From: Bosea sp. BIWAKO-01
GTDB taxonomy: Bacteria > Pseudomonadota > Alphaproteobacteria > Rhizobiales > Beijerinckiaceae
Direction of reading: 5' to 3'
Length of the DNA stretch: 64,000 nt
NCBI RefSeq assembly: GCF_001748145.1
Contig: NZ_BCQA01000001.1
Coordinates: 4,490,501 to 4,554,500, forward strand
Part shown: one piece after another, positions 26,316 to 35,410 of the stretch
How positions within the stretch are numbered: position 1 is the stretch's first letter
Layout of the letters: the number at the start of each line of letters is the position of its first letter
Translations under genes and position numbers: made by a program
Notes under the pieces: model-generated
Databases searched by the model: none
What the model was told of the DNA's origin: nothing
What the model saw: the letters and a program-made list of their open reading frames with translations, nothing else

Positions 26316-27785
26316 ATGCTCGTGGATCAGCTGAAGGATCCAGGCCTGTTCGTCCAGCGCGCGCTGATCGGTGGCGAGTGGGTCGGGGCGGCGTCGGGCG
26401 CGGTGCTGGCGGTGAGCGATCCCGCCGACGGTTCCGAGCTCGGTACGATCCCGGCCTGTGGCGAAGCGGAGACGCAGGCTGCCATCGCTGCCGCGGAAAC
26501 TGCCTTTCCGGCGTGGCGCGCGCGCCCGGCAGCCGAGCGTGCCGCGTTGCTGGAGCGCTGGCACGATCTCCTGCTGTCGCATGCCGGTGATCTCGCCCTG
26601 ATCATGACCGCAGAACAGGGCAAGCCGTTGGCGGAAGCCGAAGGCGAAGTGCGCTATGGCGCGGGCTTTATCAAGTGGTTCGCCGAGGAGGCGCGGCGCA
26701 TCTATGGCGGCATCGTGCCGGCCCCGACCGCGGACCGGCGTATCCTTGTGCTCAAGGAGCCGGTTGGGGTTTCCGCCGCGATCACGCCGTGGAATTTTCC
26801 CAATGCGATGATCACCCGCAAATGCGCGCCGGCGCTGGCGGCGGGCTGTACCGTCGTGGTCAAGCCATCGGAGCTGACGCCCTATTCGGCCTTGGCGCTC
26901 GGCGTGCTGGCGGCGCGGGCCGGTATCCCCAAGGGCGTGATCAATATCGTCACGGGCCTGCCCAATGCGATCGGGGAGACGCTGACCGGCAGCGCCGCCG
27001 TGCGGAAGCTCTCCTTCACGGGCTCAACGCGGGTCGGTGCGCTGCTGATGCGTCAGTCCTCGGACACTCTGAAGCGGCTCAGCCTCGAGCTTGGCGGCAA
27101 TGCCCCGTTCATCGTCTTCGATGATGCCGATCTCGACATGGCCGTTGCAGGGGCCATCGCCAGCAAGTTCCGCAATGCCGGCCAGACCTGCGTCTGCGCC
27201 AACCGCATCCTGGTGCAGAACGGTGTTCATGATGCCTTTGCCGAGCGTCTTGCCAGAGCGGTATCGGCCATGCAGGTCGGCAATGGTCGCAGGGATGGCG
27301 TCAGTATCGGTCCGCTGATCAATGCTGCGGCCGTCGAAAAGGTCCGGGCGCATGTCGAGGATGCCTTGGCGCTCGGCGCAAAGCGGCTCGTCGGAGGCGA
27401 GGCCGGCTTCGATCCTGTCCGTTTCATCGCGCCGACCGTGCTCTCCGGGGCGAATACGCGGATGCGCCTGGCCAATGAGGAGACATTCGGACCGGTCGCG
27501 CCGCTGTTCCGGTTCAGGCATGAGGATGAGGCGATCGAGATCGCCAATGGCACGCCCTATGGCCTGGCGGCCTATTTCTATACCGAGAATCTGCATCGCG
27601 CCTGGCGCGTTGGCGAGCGGCTCGAATTCGGCATGGTCGGGCTCAACACCGGCTCCGTCTCGATGGAGGTCGCGCCCTTCGGTGGCATCAAGCAGTCCGG
27701 AATTGGACGCGAAGGCGGCGCAACCGGTATCGAGGAATATCTGGAGACCAAGAGTTTCCACATGGGCGGGCTGAAGCAAGCCTAA
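26316..27785 (+). CDS. gabD: NAD(P)-dependent succinate-semialdehyde dehydrogenase (GabD-like)
   Basis: 489 residues. It oxidises succinate semialdehyde (or a related omega-semialdehyde such as glutarate semialdehyde) to the acid. Catalytic Cys292 lies in [11 protein letters not shown] and the general base Glu258 in [24 protein letters not shown] and the terminal [13 protein letters not shown] are present. The closeness of GQTCVCANR to classical GabD supports the semialdehyde assignment. The frame is open from 26154 inside ghrA, but the ATG at 26316 follows the ribosome-binding site AGGAGAGG (26301-26308). It supplies the last step of amine or GABA breakdown next to the aminotransferase. Confidence 0.92.
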   Translation: MLVDQLKDPGLFVQRALIGGEWVGAASGAVLAVSDPADGSELGTIPACGEAETQAAIAAAETAFPAWRARPAAERAALLERWHDLLLSHAGDLALIMTAEQGKPLAEAEGEVRYGAGFIKWFAEEARRIYGGIVPAPTADRRILVLKEPVGVSAAITPWNFPNAMITRKCAPALAAGCTVVVKPSELTPYSALALGVLAARAGIPKGVINIVTGLPNAIGETLTGSAAVRKLSFTGSTRVGALLMRQSSDTLKRLSLELGGNAPFIVFDDADLDMAVAGAIASKFRNAGQTCVCANRILVQNGVHDAFAERLARAVSAMQVGNGRRDGVSIGPLINAAAVEKVRAHVEDALALGAKRLVGGEAGFDPVRFIAPTVLSGANTRMRLANEETFGPVAPLFRFRHEDEAIEIANGTPYGLAAYFYTENLHRAWRVGERLEFGMVGLNTGSVSMEVAPFGGIKQSGIGREGGATGIEEYLETKSFHMGGLKQA

Positions 27786-27947
27786 GCGGCGGCGCCTGAA
27801 TGAACGCCGAAAGCATGATGTGCTGTGACCGCGCAGCAAATGCGCAGGGGATACCATGTCGGCCCCTTTGCTGAGGCCGACATCATGGCGGCCCGGTCCT
27901 AGGCTTCTGGCAAGGCGGCAAGGCCGTCAGCAGGGAAGAGCCAGTCC

Positions 27948-28364
27948 ATGCAAGAGCCAGTTTCCAATGTCGGTGCAGCGCTTTCGGGGCATATCAGCCC
28001 CGGTATCCAGCGTGCTCTCAGCCATATCGAGCGGCACTTCACCGACGCAGTCTATCTTGAGGATATTGCGGTTCTCGCCGGCCTGAGCGTCTGTCGCTTC
28101 GTGACGGTGTTTCGCCGACAGGTCGGGCTCACGCCGCATCGCTTCATCTGCCACCGGCGTATCCGTTACGCGAAGTCGTTGTTGCGCGAGGGCGTGCCCT
28201 TGGCACTGGCGGCGTCCGAGGCCGGCTTCTTCGATCAGAGCCACCTGTCGCGCCATTTCAAGAGCATATGTGGGGTCACTCCGGGCCGCTACCTGCGCGA
28301 GCAGGCGCATGCTACGCGACTGAGGTCGGAACCTGCCGGTTATATGCAGGCCGGCGCTGCCTGA
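27948..28364 (+). CDS. AraC-family transcriptional regulator, DNA-binding domain only
   Basis: 138 residues made almost entirely of the double helix-turn-helix domain (ALSHIERHFTDAVYLEDIAVLAGLSVCRFVTVFRRQVGLTPHRF, then AASEAGFFDQSHLSRHFKSICGVTPGRYL). There is no N-terminal sensor domain, unlike typical 300-residue AraC proteins, so it resembles MarA/SoxS-type single-domain activators. It is placed between gabD and the aminotransferase gene, 42 bp before the latter, and probably regulates these genes. Confidence 0.88.
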   Translation: MQEPVSNVGAALSGHISPGIQRALSHIERHFTDAVYLEDIAVLAGLSVCRFVTVFRRQVGLTPHRFICHRRIRYAKSLLREGVPLALAASEAGFFDQSHLSRHFKSICGVTPGRYLREQAHATRLRSEPAGYMQAGAA

Positions 28365-28406
28365 TCCGTCATTCGCTCTAGAGATCCCCCAGCAAGGCCT
28401 GTCTCC

Positions 28407-29801
28407 ATGACCGTCAACTCGCTCGAAGCCCTCGACCGCATGCATTGGGTCCACCCTGTCGCCAACTGGGCGGGGCACGAGAAGCGCGGCGTCACCATCC
28501 TGAAATCGGCACGCGGAGCCTTCATCACCGATGCCGATGGTCACGAGCTGATCGATGGCTTTGCGGGGCTATGGTGCGTGAATGTCGGCTACGGCCATGA
28601 CAGCATCGTCGAGGCGGCTGCCGCACAGATGCGCGAGCTGCCCTATGCTACCGGCTATTTCGGCTTCGGCAGCGAGCCTGCGATCCGGCTGGCCGCCAAG
28701 CTTGCCGAGATCACGCCCGGCGATCTCAACCACATCTATTTCTCGCTCGGCGGTTCCGATGCCGTCGACAGCGCGCTGCGCCTGATCCGCTACTACTACA
28801 ACGTCACCGGACGACCGGCGAAGAAGCAGATCATCTCATTGGAGCGAGGCTATCACGGCTCGAGCTCGACAGGGGCCGGCGTGACGGCGCTGCCGGCGTT
28901 CCACGCCAATTTCGACCTGCCGGCCGAGGGGCAGCACTACATTGCCTCGCCCTATCCCTATCGTAATCCGGCAGGCTCCGACGATGGCGCCGTCATTGCA
29001 GCCAGCGTCGCGGCGCTGCGGGCCAAGGTCGAGGAACTCGGGGCTGACACCGTTGCCGCCTTCTTCTGCGAGCCGGTGCAGGGATCGGGCGGCGTCGTCG
29101 TTCCGCCGAAGGGCTGGCTGAAAGCGATGCGCGATGCTGCGGCCGAACTCGACATTCTCTTCGTCGCCGATGAGGTCATCACCGGCTTCGGACGAACCGG
29201 CCCGATGTTCGCCTGCGAGGCGGAAGGCGTCGTGCCGGACATGATGAGCATGGCCAAGGGCCTGACCTCCGGTTACGCCCCGCTCGGAGCGCTCGCGATC
29301 GGCGAGAAGGTCTATCGCGCCATCGCGGACAATGCACCCGCCGGCGGCCCGATCGGGCATGGCTATACCTATTCGGGCCATCCCGTCAGCGCCGCTGTCG
29401 GGCTCGAGGTGCTGCGCCTCTATGACGAGGGTGGCATCCTCGCCAATGGCCAGCGGGTCGGCGCCTATTTCGAGGAGCGCCTCGCCACGCTTGCCGACCA
29501 TCCCCTGGTCGGAGAAGTCCGGGCGCGCGGCCTGCTCGCCGGTGTCGAGATCGTTGCCGACAAGGTCACCAAGGAGAAGTTCTCGCGCGCGGCGAAACTG
29601 TCCGACCATCTTTTTGCGCGCGGCTATGCCAACGGCGTGATCTTCCGGGCTTTCGCCGATGACATCATCGGTCTCGCTCCGCCCTTGTGCTGCAGCGAGG
29701 CGGAGATCGATCTGATTGTCGCGCGCCTGCGCCAGACGCTGGACGACATGCTGGCGCTCCCTGAGGTCCAAGCCGAGTTGAAACCGGTTGAGCTGGCATG
29801 A
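28407..29801 (+). CDS. class III aminotransferase, SpuC-like (putrescine/omega-amino acid--pyruvate)
   Basis: 464 residues. A PLP enzyme that moves a terminal amino group to pyruvate or a similar acceptor, yielding an aldehyde. The PLP lysine is K284 in SMAKGLTSGYAPLGA and the cofactor aspartate lies in FVADEVITGFGRTG (D255, E256). The N-terminal substrate-pocket motif FAGLWCVNVGYGHDSIVEAA and ISLERGYHGSSSTGAGVT match the putrescine/beta-alanine/taurine aminotransferase group. With the GabD-type dehydrogenase just upstream this gives an amine to aldehyde to acid route. The exact amine donor is not determined. Confidence 0.9.
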   Translation: MTVNSLEALDRMHWVHPVANWAGHEKRGVTILKSARGAFITDADGHELIDGFAGLWCVNVGYGHDSIVEAAAAQMRELPYATGYFGFGSEPAIRLAAKLAEITPGDLNHIYFSLGGSDAVDSALRLIRYYYNVTGRPAKKQIISLERGYHGSSSTGAGVTALPAFHANFDLPAEGQHYIASPYPYRNPAGSDDGAVIAASVAALRAKVEELGADTVAAFFCEPVQGSGGVVVPPKGWLKAMRDAAAELDILFVADEVITGFGRTGPMFACEAEGVVPDMMSMAKGLTSGYAPLGALAIGEKVYRAIADNAPAGGPIGHGYTYSGHPVSAAVGLEVLRLYDEGGILANGQRVGAYFEERLATLADHPLVGEVRARGLLAGVEIVADKVTKEKFSRAAKLSDHLFARGYANGVIFRAFADDIIGLAPPLCCSEAEIDLIVARLRQTLDDMLALPEVQAELKPVELA

Positions 29802-29850
29802 TCCTCGCTTTGCTCGGATAGAGCGACGTGTTTAGTTTCACACCACCGGA

Positions 29851-30393
29851 GTGGTGGCTCGCCGTTCGGATTTGCGCGGGGAGGGCTGGCGTGAGGCTTT
29901 CGTGGTGACACCGGGCGTGCGGCTCGACCGCATCGACATGAAGATTCTGATCGAACTTCAGAACAACGGCCGCGTGACGAATGTCACGCTGGCCGATGCG
30001 GTCGGCTTATCGCCGAGTCCCTGCCTGCTGCGTGTGAAGCGGCTCGAGCAGGCCGGCTTCATTTCCGGTTATGGTGCGACCATCAACCTGCAGAAGCTCG
30101 GCGAGACGATCACGGTCTTCACCGAGATCACGCTGGCGGACCATACGAAGGAATATTTCATCCGCTTCGAAACGGGCCTGCGCCGCGTCGACGAAGTGGT
30201 GGAATGCCATATGGTCAGCGGCGGCTATGATTATCTCGTCAAGTTCGTCACACGCGGGCTGACGCATTATCAGTCGCTGATCGAGACGCTGCTCGACCGC
30301 AATCTCGGCATCTCGAAGTATTTCAGCTACATCGTCATCAAGACGCCGATCCAGAAGTCGGGCTATCCGCTGCCTGTGCTGTTCGACGTTTAA
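29851..30393 (+). CDS. Lrp/AsnC family transcriptional regulator
   Basis: Up to 180 residues. Helix-turn-helix near LDRIDMKILIELQNNGRVTNVTLADAVGLSPSPCLLRVKRLEQAGFI, then the RAM ligand-binding domain (ITVFTEITLADHTKEYFIRFETGLRRVDEVVECHMVSGGYDYLVKFVT). The first 20 or so residues are atypical, and GTG codons at 29905 or 29917 are plausible true starts because the family usually begins with xxLDRID. It lies downstream of the aminotransferase gene and probably responds to an amino acid of this pathway. Confidence 0.9.
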   Translation: MVARRSDLRGEGWREAFVVTPGVRLDRIDMKILIELQNNGRVTNVTLADAVGLSPSPCLLRVKRLEQAGFISGYGATINLQKLGETITVFTEITLADHTKEYFIRFETGLRRVDEVVECHMVSGGYDYLVKFVTRGLTHYQSLIETLLDRNLGISKYFSYIVIKTPIQKSGYPLPVLFDV

Positions 30394-30440
30394 AGCATCG
30401 GCCCGAAAAGTGGACTGCGGTTTTCGGAAAAGCCGAAGCA
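30394..30440. repeat. short intergenic repeat resembling Rhizobiales mosaic elements
   Basis: The segment GCATCGGCCCGAAAAGTGGA followed by GCGGTTTTCGGAAAAGCCGA has imperfect inverted arms (TCGGCCCGAAAA against TTTTCGGAAAAGCCGA). It resembles the short interspersed elements common between genes in Rhizobiales. Assignment is from memory of that pattern, and no second copy is seen in the window. Confidence 0.5.
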
Positions 30441-30449
30441 AACACAGAA

Positions 30450-30496
30450 GGCTAGATCATCGGACCGGATACGTTATCCGGTCCGATGATCTAGCC
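30450..30496. terminator. 22-bp perfect inverted repeat, bidirectional terminator between convergent genes
   Basis: The arm at 30450-30471 is perfectly complementary to 30475-30496, leaving a CGT loop. It lies directly between the Lrp gene (ends 30393) and the minus-strand GNAT gene (ends 30498) and touches the GNAT stop. There is no long T-run on either side. The 47-base hairpin is the longest perfect stem I noticed in the window. Confidence 0.75.
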
Positions 30497-30497
30497 C

Positions 30498-31388
30498 TCA
30501 ACCCAGGGCCTGGTTGATCAGCCCGAAGGTGCGCATCGTGCCGCGCGCAGCATGATTGTTGCCGCGGATCATCGTCGTCACGGTGTCGTGGATCATCATA
30601 CCGCAGGATTCGAGGAACCCGCCGAACTGACCCTGCTCCATCGCAGTGTCGACCCGGAGGAACCCGCCCTCATGAGCCTGCACATGTGGCCGGGTCAGAG
30701 CGATCGCCGTGCTATCGTCCTCGGCTACGATCGGCCCGACGACATGGCCGCGCCCGAAGGGGCGGCACAACGCGAAACCGACGGCCTCTCCGTTGCGCTC
30801 GTGGATCGTCCCGATCGACTGCAGCATCAGGGTCTTGATCACCCGCGTCCGATCCGCGCCATAGGCCATGGCATCGAGACGGGCGATGGCGTCGAGATCG
30901 TCCACGACCACTGGCCGTACCGTGATCGTGGAATCGATGGCGGGGCTCGCATCCTCGACGCGGCCTTGATGCTGAAAGACGCGGCCGATCGGCTCGAAGC
31001 CGAGCGAGCGGTAGAGCCGGTAGCCTTCGCGCGTCGAATTCAGGCGCAGATCGCGCTGCCCCGATTGTTCGAAGATCGTGTCCATCAGCCGGCGGCCGGC
31101 GCCTCGTGCCTGGAGGCGGGGCGAGGTGATCACCATGCCGATCGTGGCGAAATGTTCGCCAAAGGGCCACCACATCGCTGTCCCGAGCGCACGACCGATC
31201 CGGTCGCAGGCGATGAGGCCATATCCGACTTCGAACACCAGCCGCCAGTCTTCAGGGCGATGCGGCCAGGCGACGGCGATCGAGAGCTGGTGTGCCTGGC
31301 CGAGATCGGCCTCGGTCATCGCGCGGATATCGATCGCATAGTCAAGTGGGCGCTTGGCCGTTTTGTAATCCACCCCTGCGAGCCTCAT
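30498..31388 (-). CDS. two-domain GNAT family N-acetyltransferase (paralogue of the one at 24.5 kb)
   Basis: 296 residues from the ATG at 31388 (MRLAGVDYKTAKRP). The GNAT domain has IRAMTEADLGQAHQLSIAVAWPHRPEDWRLVFEVG and acetyl-CoA loop SPRLQARGAGRRLMDTIFEQ. The second, Acetyltransf_18-like half runs from ITVRPVVVDDLDAIARLDAM to FGLINQALG. Shared stretches with the 24.5-kb protein (WPHR-EDW, WWP-GE, the NQALG end) show common origin. The frame extends to 31472, where the sequence becomes AT-rich and promoter-like. It is divergent from the PuuB-like oxidase. Confidence 0.85.
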   Translation of the reverse strand: MRLAGVDYKTAKRPLDYAIDIRAMTEADLGQAHQLSIAVAWPHRPEDWRLVFEVGYGLIACDRIGRALGTAMWWPFGEHFATIGMVITSPRLQARGAGRRLMDTIFEQSGQRDLRLNSTREGYRLYRSLGFEPIGRVFQHQGRVEDASPAIDSTITVRPVVVDDLDAIARLDAMAYGADRTRVIKTLMLQSIGTIHERNGEAVGFALCRPFGRGHVVGPIVAEDDSTAIALTRPHVQAHEGGFLRVDTAMEQGQFGGFLESCGMMIHDTVTTMIRGNNHAARGTMRTFGLINQALG

Positions 31389-31578
31389 CTGGAATGAAGC
31401 CCAAGTATAGGTGCGCCGCAGGCTTTCGAGAATAGTAAAATTCATACAATACATAGGCTTAGAATGTCGCATGCTCGGGCTTCCAAATCGGGCCGCGTCT
31501 GGGCAACAGCTTGCGCAGACCGGTTCCCAACGCCTTCCCGGCCCTGACAGCTGGCGCTGACCCGCGGATCGATCGCTG

Positions 31579-32856
31579 ATGAAACTCGAACCCTATTGGC
31601 TTGCGACGGCGCCTCGTTTCGGCGCAGGCGCCACAGGTCCGCTCGCAGGCATTGTCGATGTCGCCATCGTCGGTGGTGGTTTCACCGGGCTCTCCGCGGC
31701 ACTGGCCTTGGCAAAATCCGGCGCAAGCGTTGCGGTGCTGGAAGCGGGCCGTGTGATCGGCGAGGCGTCCGGGCGCAATGGGGGACACTGCAATAACGGG
31801 CTCGCCCATGATCTCGGCGGTCTCGCAGCCAGCCTGGGCCAGGACCGTGCCGTGGCGCTCTACCGGGCCTTCGATGATGCGGTTGCTCAGGTGGAGAGAC
31901 TGGTCGCAAGCGAGGCGATCGATTGCGATTTTATCCGCACCGGCAAGATCAAGCTCGCGGCCAAGCCAGAGCACTTCGCCAAGTTGCAGAAGAGCGCCGA
32001 GTTGCTGTCGCGCACCGTCGAGCCTGATCTCACCGTGGTCCGGCCGGAGGAAATCCGCCGGGAAATCGGTTCTGACGGATTCCATGGCGGACTGGTCTTC
32101 CCGCGCAGTGCCCATATGCATATGGGCCGTTTCGGTGTCGGGCTGGCCGATGCCGCTGCACGGCGTGGCGCGAGCATCTATGAGAACGCTGCGGTGACGG
32201 AGCTTCACCGGCTCAATGCGCGTGCGCACAGGGTCGTGACGAGCCGCGGAGAGATCGAGGCCGGGCAGGTGCTGCTTGCGACCGGTGCCTCCCGGCAGGG
32301 GCCGTTCGCCTGGCTCAGGCGGCGCATCGTGCCGGTGGGGAGCTTCATCATCGCCACGGCGCCGCTTTCAGCCGAGCTTGCTGCATCGATCCTTCCGATG
32401 CGGCGCACCGCGACGACGACGAAGAATATCGGCAACTATTTCCGCCTCACACCGGATAATCGCCTGATCTTCGGCGGCCGAGCCCGTTTTGCTCTGTCGA
32501 GCCCCAAATCCGATGCCAAGAGCGGCGCGATTCTGCAGGCGCGCATGCTTGAACTCTTTCCGCAGCTCTCCGGCGTTCGCATCGACTATTGCTGGGGTGG
32601 TCTGGTCGACATGACCTCTGACCGGTTGCCGCGCGCCGGCGAGCGCGACGGCGTGTTCTATGCGCTGGGGTATAGCGGCCACGGCACTCAGATGTCGGTG
32701 CATATGGGGCAGATCATGGCCCGCGTCATGGGCGGGGACGTGAATGCGAATCCGCTCGCGGGGCTCGCCTGGCCGGCGGTGCCAGGCCATTTCGGTCCGC
32801 CCTGGTTCCTGCCCTTCGTCGGCGCCTATTACCGCTACCAGGACTGGCGCCACTGA
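31579..32856 (+). CDS. FAD-dependent oxidoreductase, gamma-glutamylputrescine oxidase-like (DAO family)
   Basis: 425 residues. The N-terminal dinucleotide-binding motif DVAIVGGGFTGLSAALALAKSGASVAVLEA contains GGGFTG at 32-37. It is followed by the PuuB-type ASGRNGGHCNNGLAHDL and the C-terminal YALGYSGHGTQMSVHMGQIMA, which contacts FAD. It would oxidise a secondary or primary amine to imine/aldehyde, producing H2O2. The PuuB likeness agrees with the semialdehyde dehydrogenase and aminotransferase nearby. No gamma-glutamylputrescine synthetase (PuuA) is in the window, so the substrate may differ. Confidence 0.87.
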   Translation: MKLEPYWLATAPRFGAGATGPLAGIVDVAIVGGGFTGLSAALALAKSGASVAVLEAGRVIGEASGRNGGHCNNGLAHDLGGLAASLGQDRAVALYRAFDDAVAQVERLVASEAIDCDFIRTGKIKLAAKPEHFAKLQKSAELLSRTVEPDLTVVRPEEIRREIGSDGFHGGLVFPRSAHMHMGRFGVGLADAAARRGASIYENAAVTELHRLNARAHRVVTSRGEIEAGQVLLATGASRQGPFAWLRRRIVPVGSFIIATAPLSAELAASILPMRRTATTTKNIGNYFRLTPDNRLIFGGRARFALSSPKSDAKSGAILQARMLELFPQLSGVRIDYCWGGLVDMTSDRLPRAGERDGVFYALGYSGHGTQMSVHMGQIMARVMGGDVNANPLAGLAWPAVPGHFGPPWFLPFVGAYYRYQDWRH

Positions 32857-32944
32857 GGAGCCGTCAACCGGACGAACCCCCAGCATCACACCGGGGCTTC
32901 TCCTTATGGCCTGTCTGGAATGACGACGAGCCTGGTCGATTCAG

Positions 32945-32977
32945 CCCGCCTGCTTCAGCATCGCTGAAGCAGGCGGG
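32945..32977. terminator. 15-bp perfect hairpin between convergent genes
   Basis: CCCGCCTGCTTCAGC (32945-32959) pairs perfectly with GCTGAAGCAGGCGGG (32963-32977) around an ATC loop. It lies between the oxidase gene (ends 32856) and the minus-strand aldehyde dehydrogenase gene (ends 33065). It lacks a U-run but probably works as a shared terminator. Confidence 0.65.
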
Positions 32978-33064
32978 AGATCGTCGTCAGCACGGGCCGG
33001 AATCTAGGTGATCGATCGGCTCGATCCCGATCGCGGCGTGGTCCACGCGAGTGGGCCACGAGCG

Positions 33065-34537
33065 CTACACACCGATGTCGATCAGCACCGTCTTGTGTCG
33101 CTGATTGGCCTCGACGGCTTGCCGGCCGAGATCCTTGCCGATCCCAGAGCTCTTGTACCCGCCGGTCGGCAGGATGAAGTCGAGCGTGCGGTTATAGCGG
33201 TTGATCCAGACCGTACCCGCCTTGATCTGGCGTACGGCCCGCAGGCCGCGACCGAGATCGGAGGTGTAGACGCCGGCTGCGAGCCCGTATTCGGGGTGGT
33301 CGGCGAGGGCAAAGCCCTCCTCCTCGGTTTCGAAGCTCTGGATCGTCAGCACCGGGCCGAAGATCTCCTCACGCACGGCTGCGGTGTCCGCATCGACGCC
33401 CGCGAGCAAGGTCGGCTGATAGAAGGCGCCGCCATGGCCCTCGATCCTGCCGCCGCCCAACAGCACCTCGGCGCCCTGGGCGCGGCTGCGGGCCAGGATC
33501 GCATCGATGCGTCGGGCCTGGATTTCAGAGATGATCGGCGCAAAGCCCGTCGATGACTTCCAGGTCGGTCCTGGCGTGATGCGCGAGAGCCGCGCCAGCA
33601 GAGCTGAGACCAGGGCGTCGGCGGCCTCCCGCTGAACGATCAGTCGCGAACCCGCCACGCAGGCTTGGCCGGCATTGGCGAGGAGGGAGCTCGCTATGCA
33701 ATCCGCTGCCTTGTCGAGATCGGCGTCTGCGAAGACGAGCTGCGGGCTCTTGCCGCCGAGTTCCAGTGTCACCGGCTTGATGCCGGTCTCGGCCGCGGCC
33801 TTCATCACGGCTATGCCCGTACGGGTGGAGCCGGTAAAGGAGAGTTTGGCAATGCCGGGGTGGCGGCTGAGTGCGTCGCCCGTCACCGTGCCCGTGCCCT
33901 GCACGACATTGAAGATACCAGGCGGAATTCCGGCCTCGACGGCGAGCTCAGCCAGCCTCACGGTCGAGAACGGCGTCAGTTCGGATGGCTTCAGGACGAT
34001 CGCATTGCCGGCGGCGAGCGCCGGGCCGACTTTCCAGCTTGCCATGCTGAGGGGGAAGTTCCAGGGCGTGATCGCCCCCACCACCCCATAGGGCTCGGAG
34101 ACGATCATGCCGAAATGGTCGGCCCGCGTCGCGGCGACGTCGCCGCCGAGCTTGTCGGCCCATTCGGCGAAGAAGCGGATGCCTTCGGCTGTGCTGGCGA
34201 CATCGCCGGTCACGGCCTGGGCGATCGGGCGCGTCGAGCCCAGAGCCTCCAGCCGGCCGAGTTCCTCGCTTTTCGCCTCGATCAACTCGGCCCAGCGCCG
34301 CATGGCACGCGCCCGGTCGCGCGGCGGCTGCGTTGCCCAGCCACTGCGCTTGACCGCAAGCGCTGCATCCTCGACCGCGCGATCAACGACCTCCGCCGAT
34401 GCGACCGGCAAATCGGCATAGGTTACGGCGTCGGACGGACGGGCGACGCTGATCCTTTCACCGGGGCCATCGATGTTGCTGCCGGCGATGAAATGGCCCG
34501 TGGCGAAGGTGATGGCGTCAGGGTCGAAATCGCGCAT
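33065..34537 (-). CDS. aldehyde dehydrogenase family protein
   Basis: 490 residues. Catalytic Cys293 lies in NAGQACVAGSRL and Glu259 in TLELGGKSPQLVF. ITPWNFPLSMASWKVGPALAAGN and the C-terminal PTGGYKSSGIGKDLG are typical of the gamma-glutamyl-gamma-aminobutyraldehyde/betaine-type branch. It oxidises an aldehyde to an acid with NAD(P). It begins 5 bases after the HAD gene and is last in the minus-strand unit that also encodes two flavin amine oxidases, so it probably removes the aldehyde they make. Confidence 0.93.
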   Translation of the reverse strand: MRDFDPDAITFATGHFIAGSNIDGPGERISVARPSDAVTYADLPVASAEVVDRAVEDAALAVKRSGWATQPPRDRARAMRRWAELIEAKSEELGRLEALGSTRPIAQAVTGDVASTAEGIRFFAEWADKLGGDVAATRADHFGMIVSEPYGVVGAITPWNFPLSMASWKVGPALAAGNAIVLKPSELTPFSTVRLAELAVEAGIPPGIFNVVQGTGTVTGDALSRHPGIAKLSFTGSTRTGIAVMKAAAETGIKPVTLELGGKSPQLVFADADLDKAADCIASSLLANAGQACVAGSRLIVQREAADALVSALLARLSRITPGPTWKSSTGFAPIISEIQARRIDAILARSRAQGAEVLLGGGRIEGHGGAFYQPTLLAGVDADTAAVREEIFGPVLTIQSFETEEEGFALADHPEYGLAAGVYTSDLGRGLRAVRQIKAGTVWINRYNRTLDFILPTGGYKSSGIGKDLGRQAVEANQRHKTVLIDIGV

Positions 34538-34542
34538 CGGCG

Positions 34543-35211
34543 TCAGAGCCCGAGCAGGCCTGGCAGGCCACCGATGTCCTTGATTTCGCGGTAGCCGTAA
34601 GCGGGAATGCCGGGCTCATGACCGCGATTGACGAAGACCCGCTGGCCGATCTTCAGGTCGTAGGCGCTCATCAGGTCGTAGCGCAGGCTGGACGAGCAGT
34701 GCACGACGTCTTCCGGCCCGCAGCCCAGCATGTCGAACATGTATTCGAAGGCCTGCAGGCGCGGCTTGTAGGCCTGTGCCTCCTCCGCCGTATAGGCCGC
34801 ATGGAAGGGGGCGCCGAGTTTGACGACGGAGTGCGGAATCAGCTCCTTCATCGAATTCGAGAGGATGACGAGGGGGATTTCCCTGGCAACCTTGGCGAGG
34901 CCCGCCGGTACATCCGTGTGCGGGTTCCAGCTTGGAATCTCGTCGTAGATCGCCTGGGCGTCGGCCGGGTCGAACGTGATCTTCCAGGCCTTGCAACTGC
35001 GCTCCACCGAGTTGTGGACCACCTCGATGAAGGGCTTCCAGGCGCCGAGGACCTCGTCCAGACGAAACCCCCTGAAGCTCTCGCAGAAACCGTCCATGAC
35101 CTCGGGGGACAGGCGTGCGCCATAGACGCGCCGTGCCGCCGGGCCCATTTCGAAATTGATCAGCGTGCCATAGCAATCGAAGGTCACGAATTTCGGCCGC
35201 AGGGTGCTCAT
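34543..35211 (-). CDS. haloacid dehalogenase-like hydrolase (type II HAD)
   Basis: 222 residues. HAD motif I is TFDCYGTLINFE with the nucleophile Asp at position 10 or so. Motif II is ILSNSMKELIP, the conserved lysine is in AQAYKPRLQAFEYM, and the acidic end of motif IV is in SSSLRYDLMSAYDL. This matches the L-2-haloacid dehalogenase subgroup, many of which are really phosphatases. The frame is open to 35334, but MSTLRPKFVTFDCYG at 35211 is the natural start. Its place between amine oxidases and an aldehyde dehydrogenase suggests a supporting catabolic role. Confidence 0.88.
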   Translation of the reverse strand: MSTLRPKFVTFDCYGTLINFEMGPAARRVYGARLSPEVMDGFCESFRGFRLDEVLGAWKPFIEVVHNSVERSCKAWKITFDPADAQAIYDEIPSWNPHTDVPAGLAKVAREIPLVILSNSMKELIPHSVVKLGAPFHAAYTAEEAQAYKPRLQAFEYMFDMLGCGPEDVVHCSSSLRYDLMSAYDLKIGQRVFVNRGHEPGIPAYGYREIKDIGGLPGLLGL

Positions 35212-35410
35212 CGCGTCTCTCGCCTCAGAAGTTGCCGCGCCAGCACGATCTGCCGCGTTGCATCCAAGACTAGTGTCGGGGCGCAGGCGCGGACTTGGAA
35301 TTGCGTCCGGTCGAGCAAAGATTCTGCCGATCATCTGCCCCGGTTCAGCATGAATTGCCGCCGGCTGCGAAGGGCCGAAGGACGGAGTGTCCTACACGGA
35401 CGGGTGGCGT

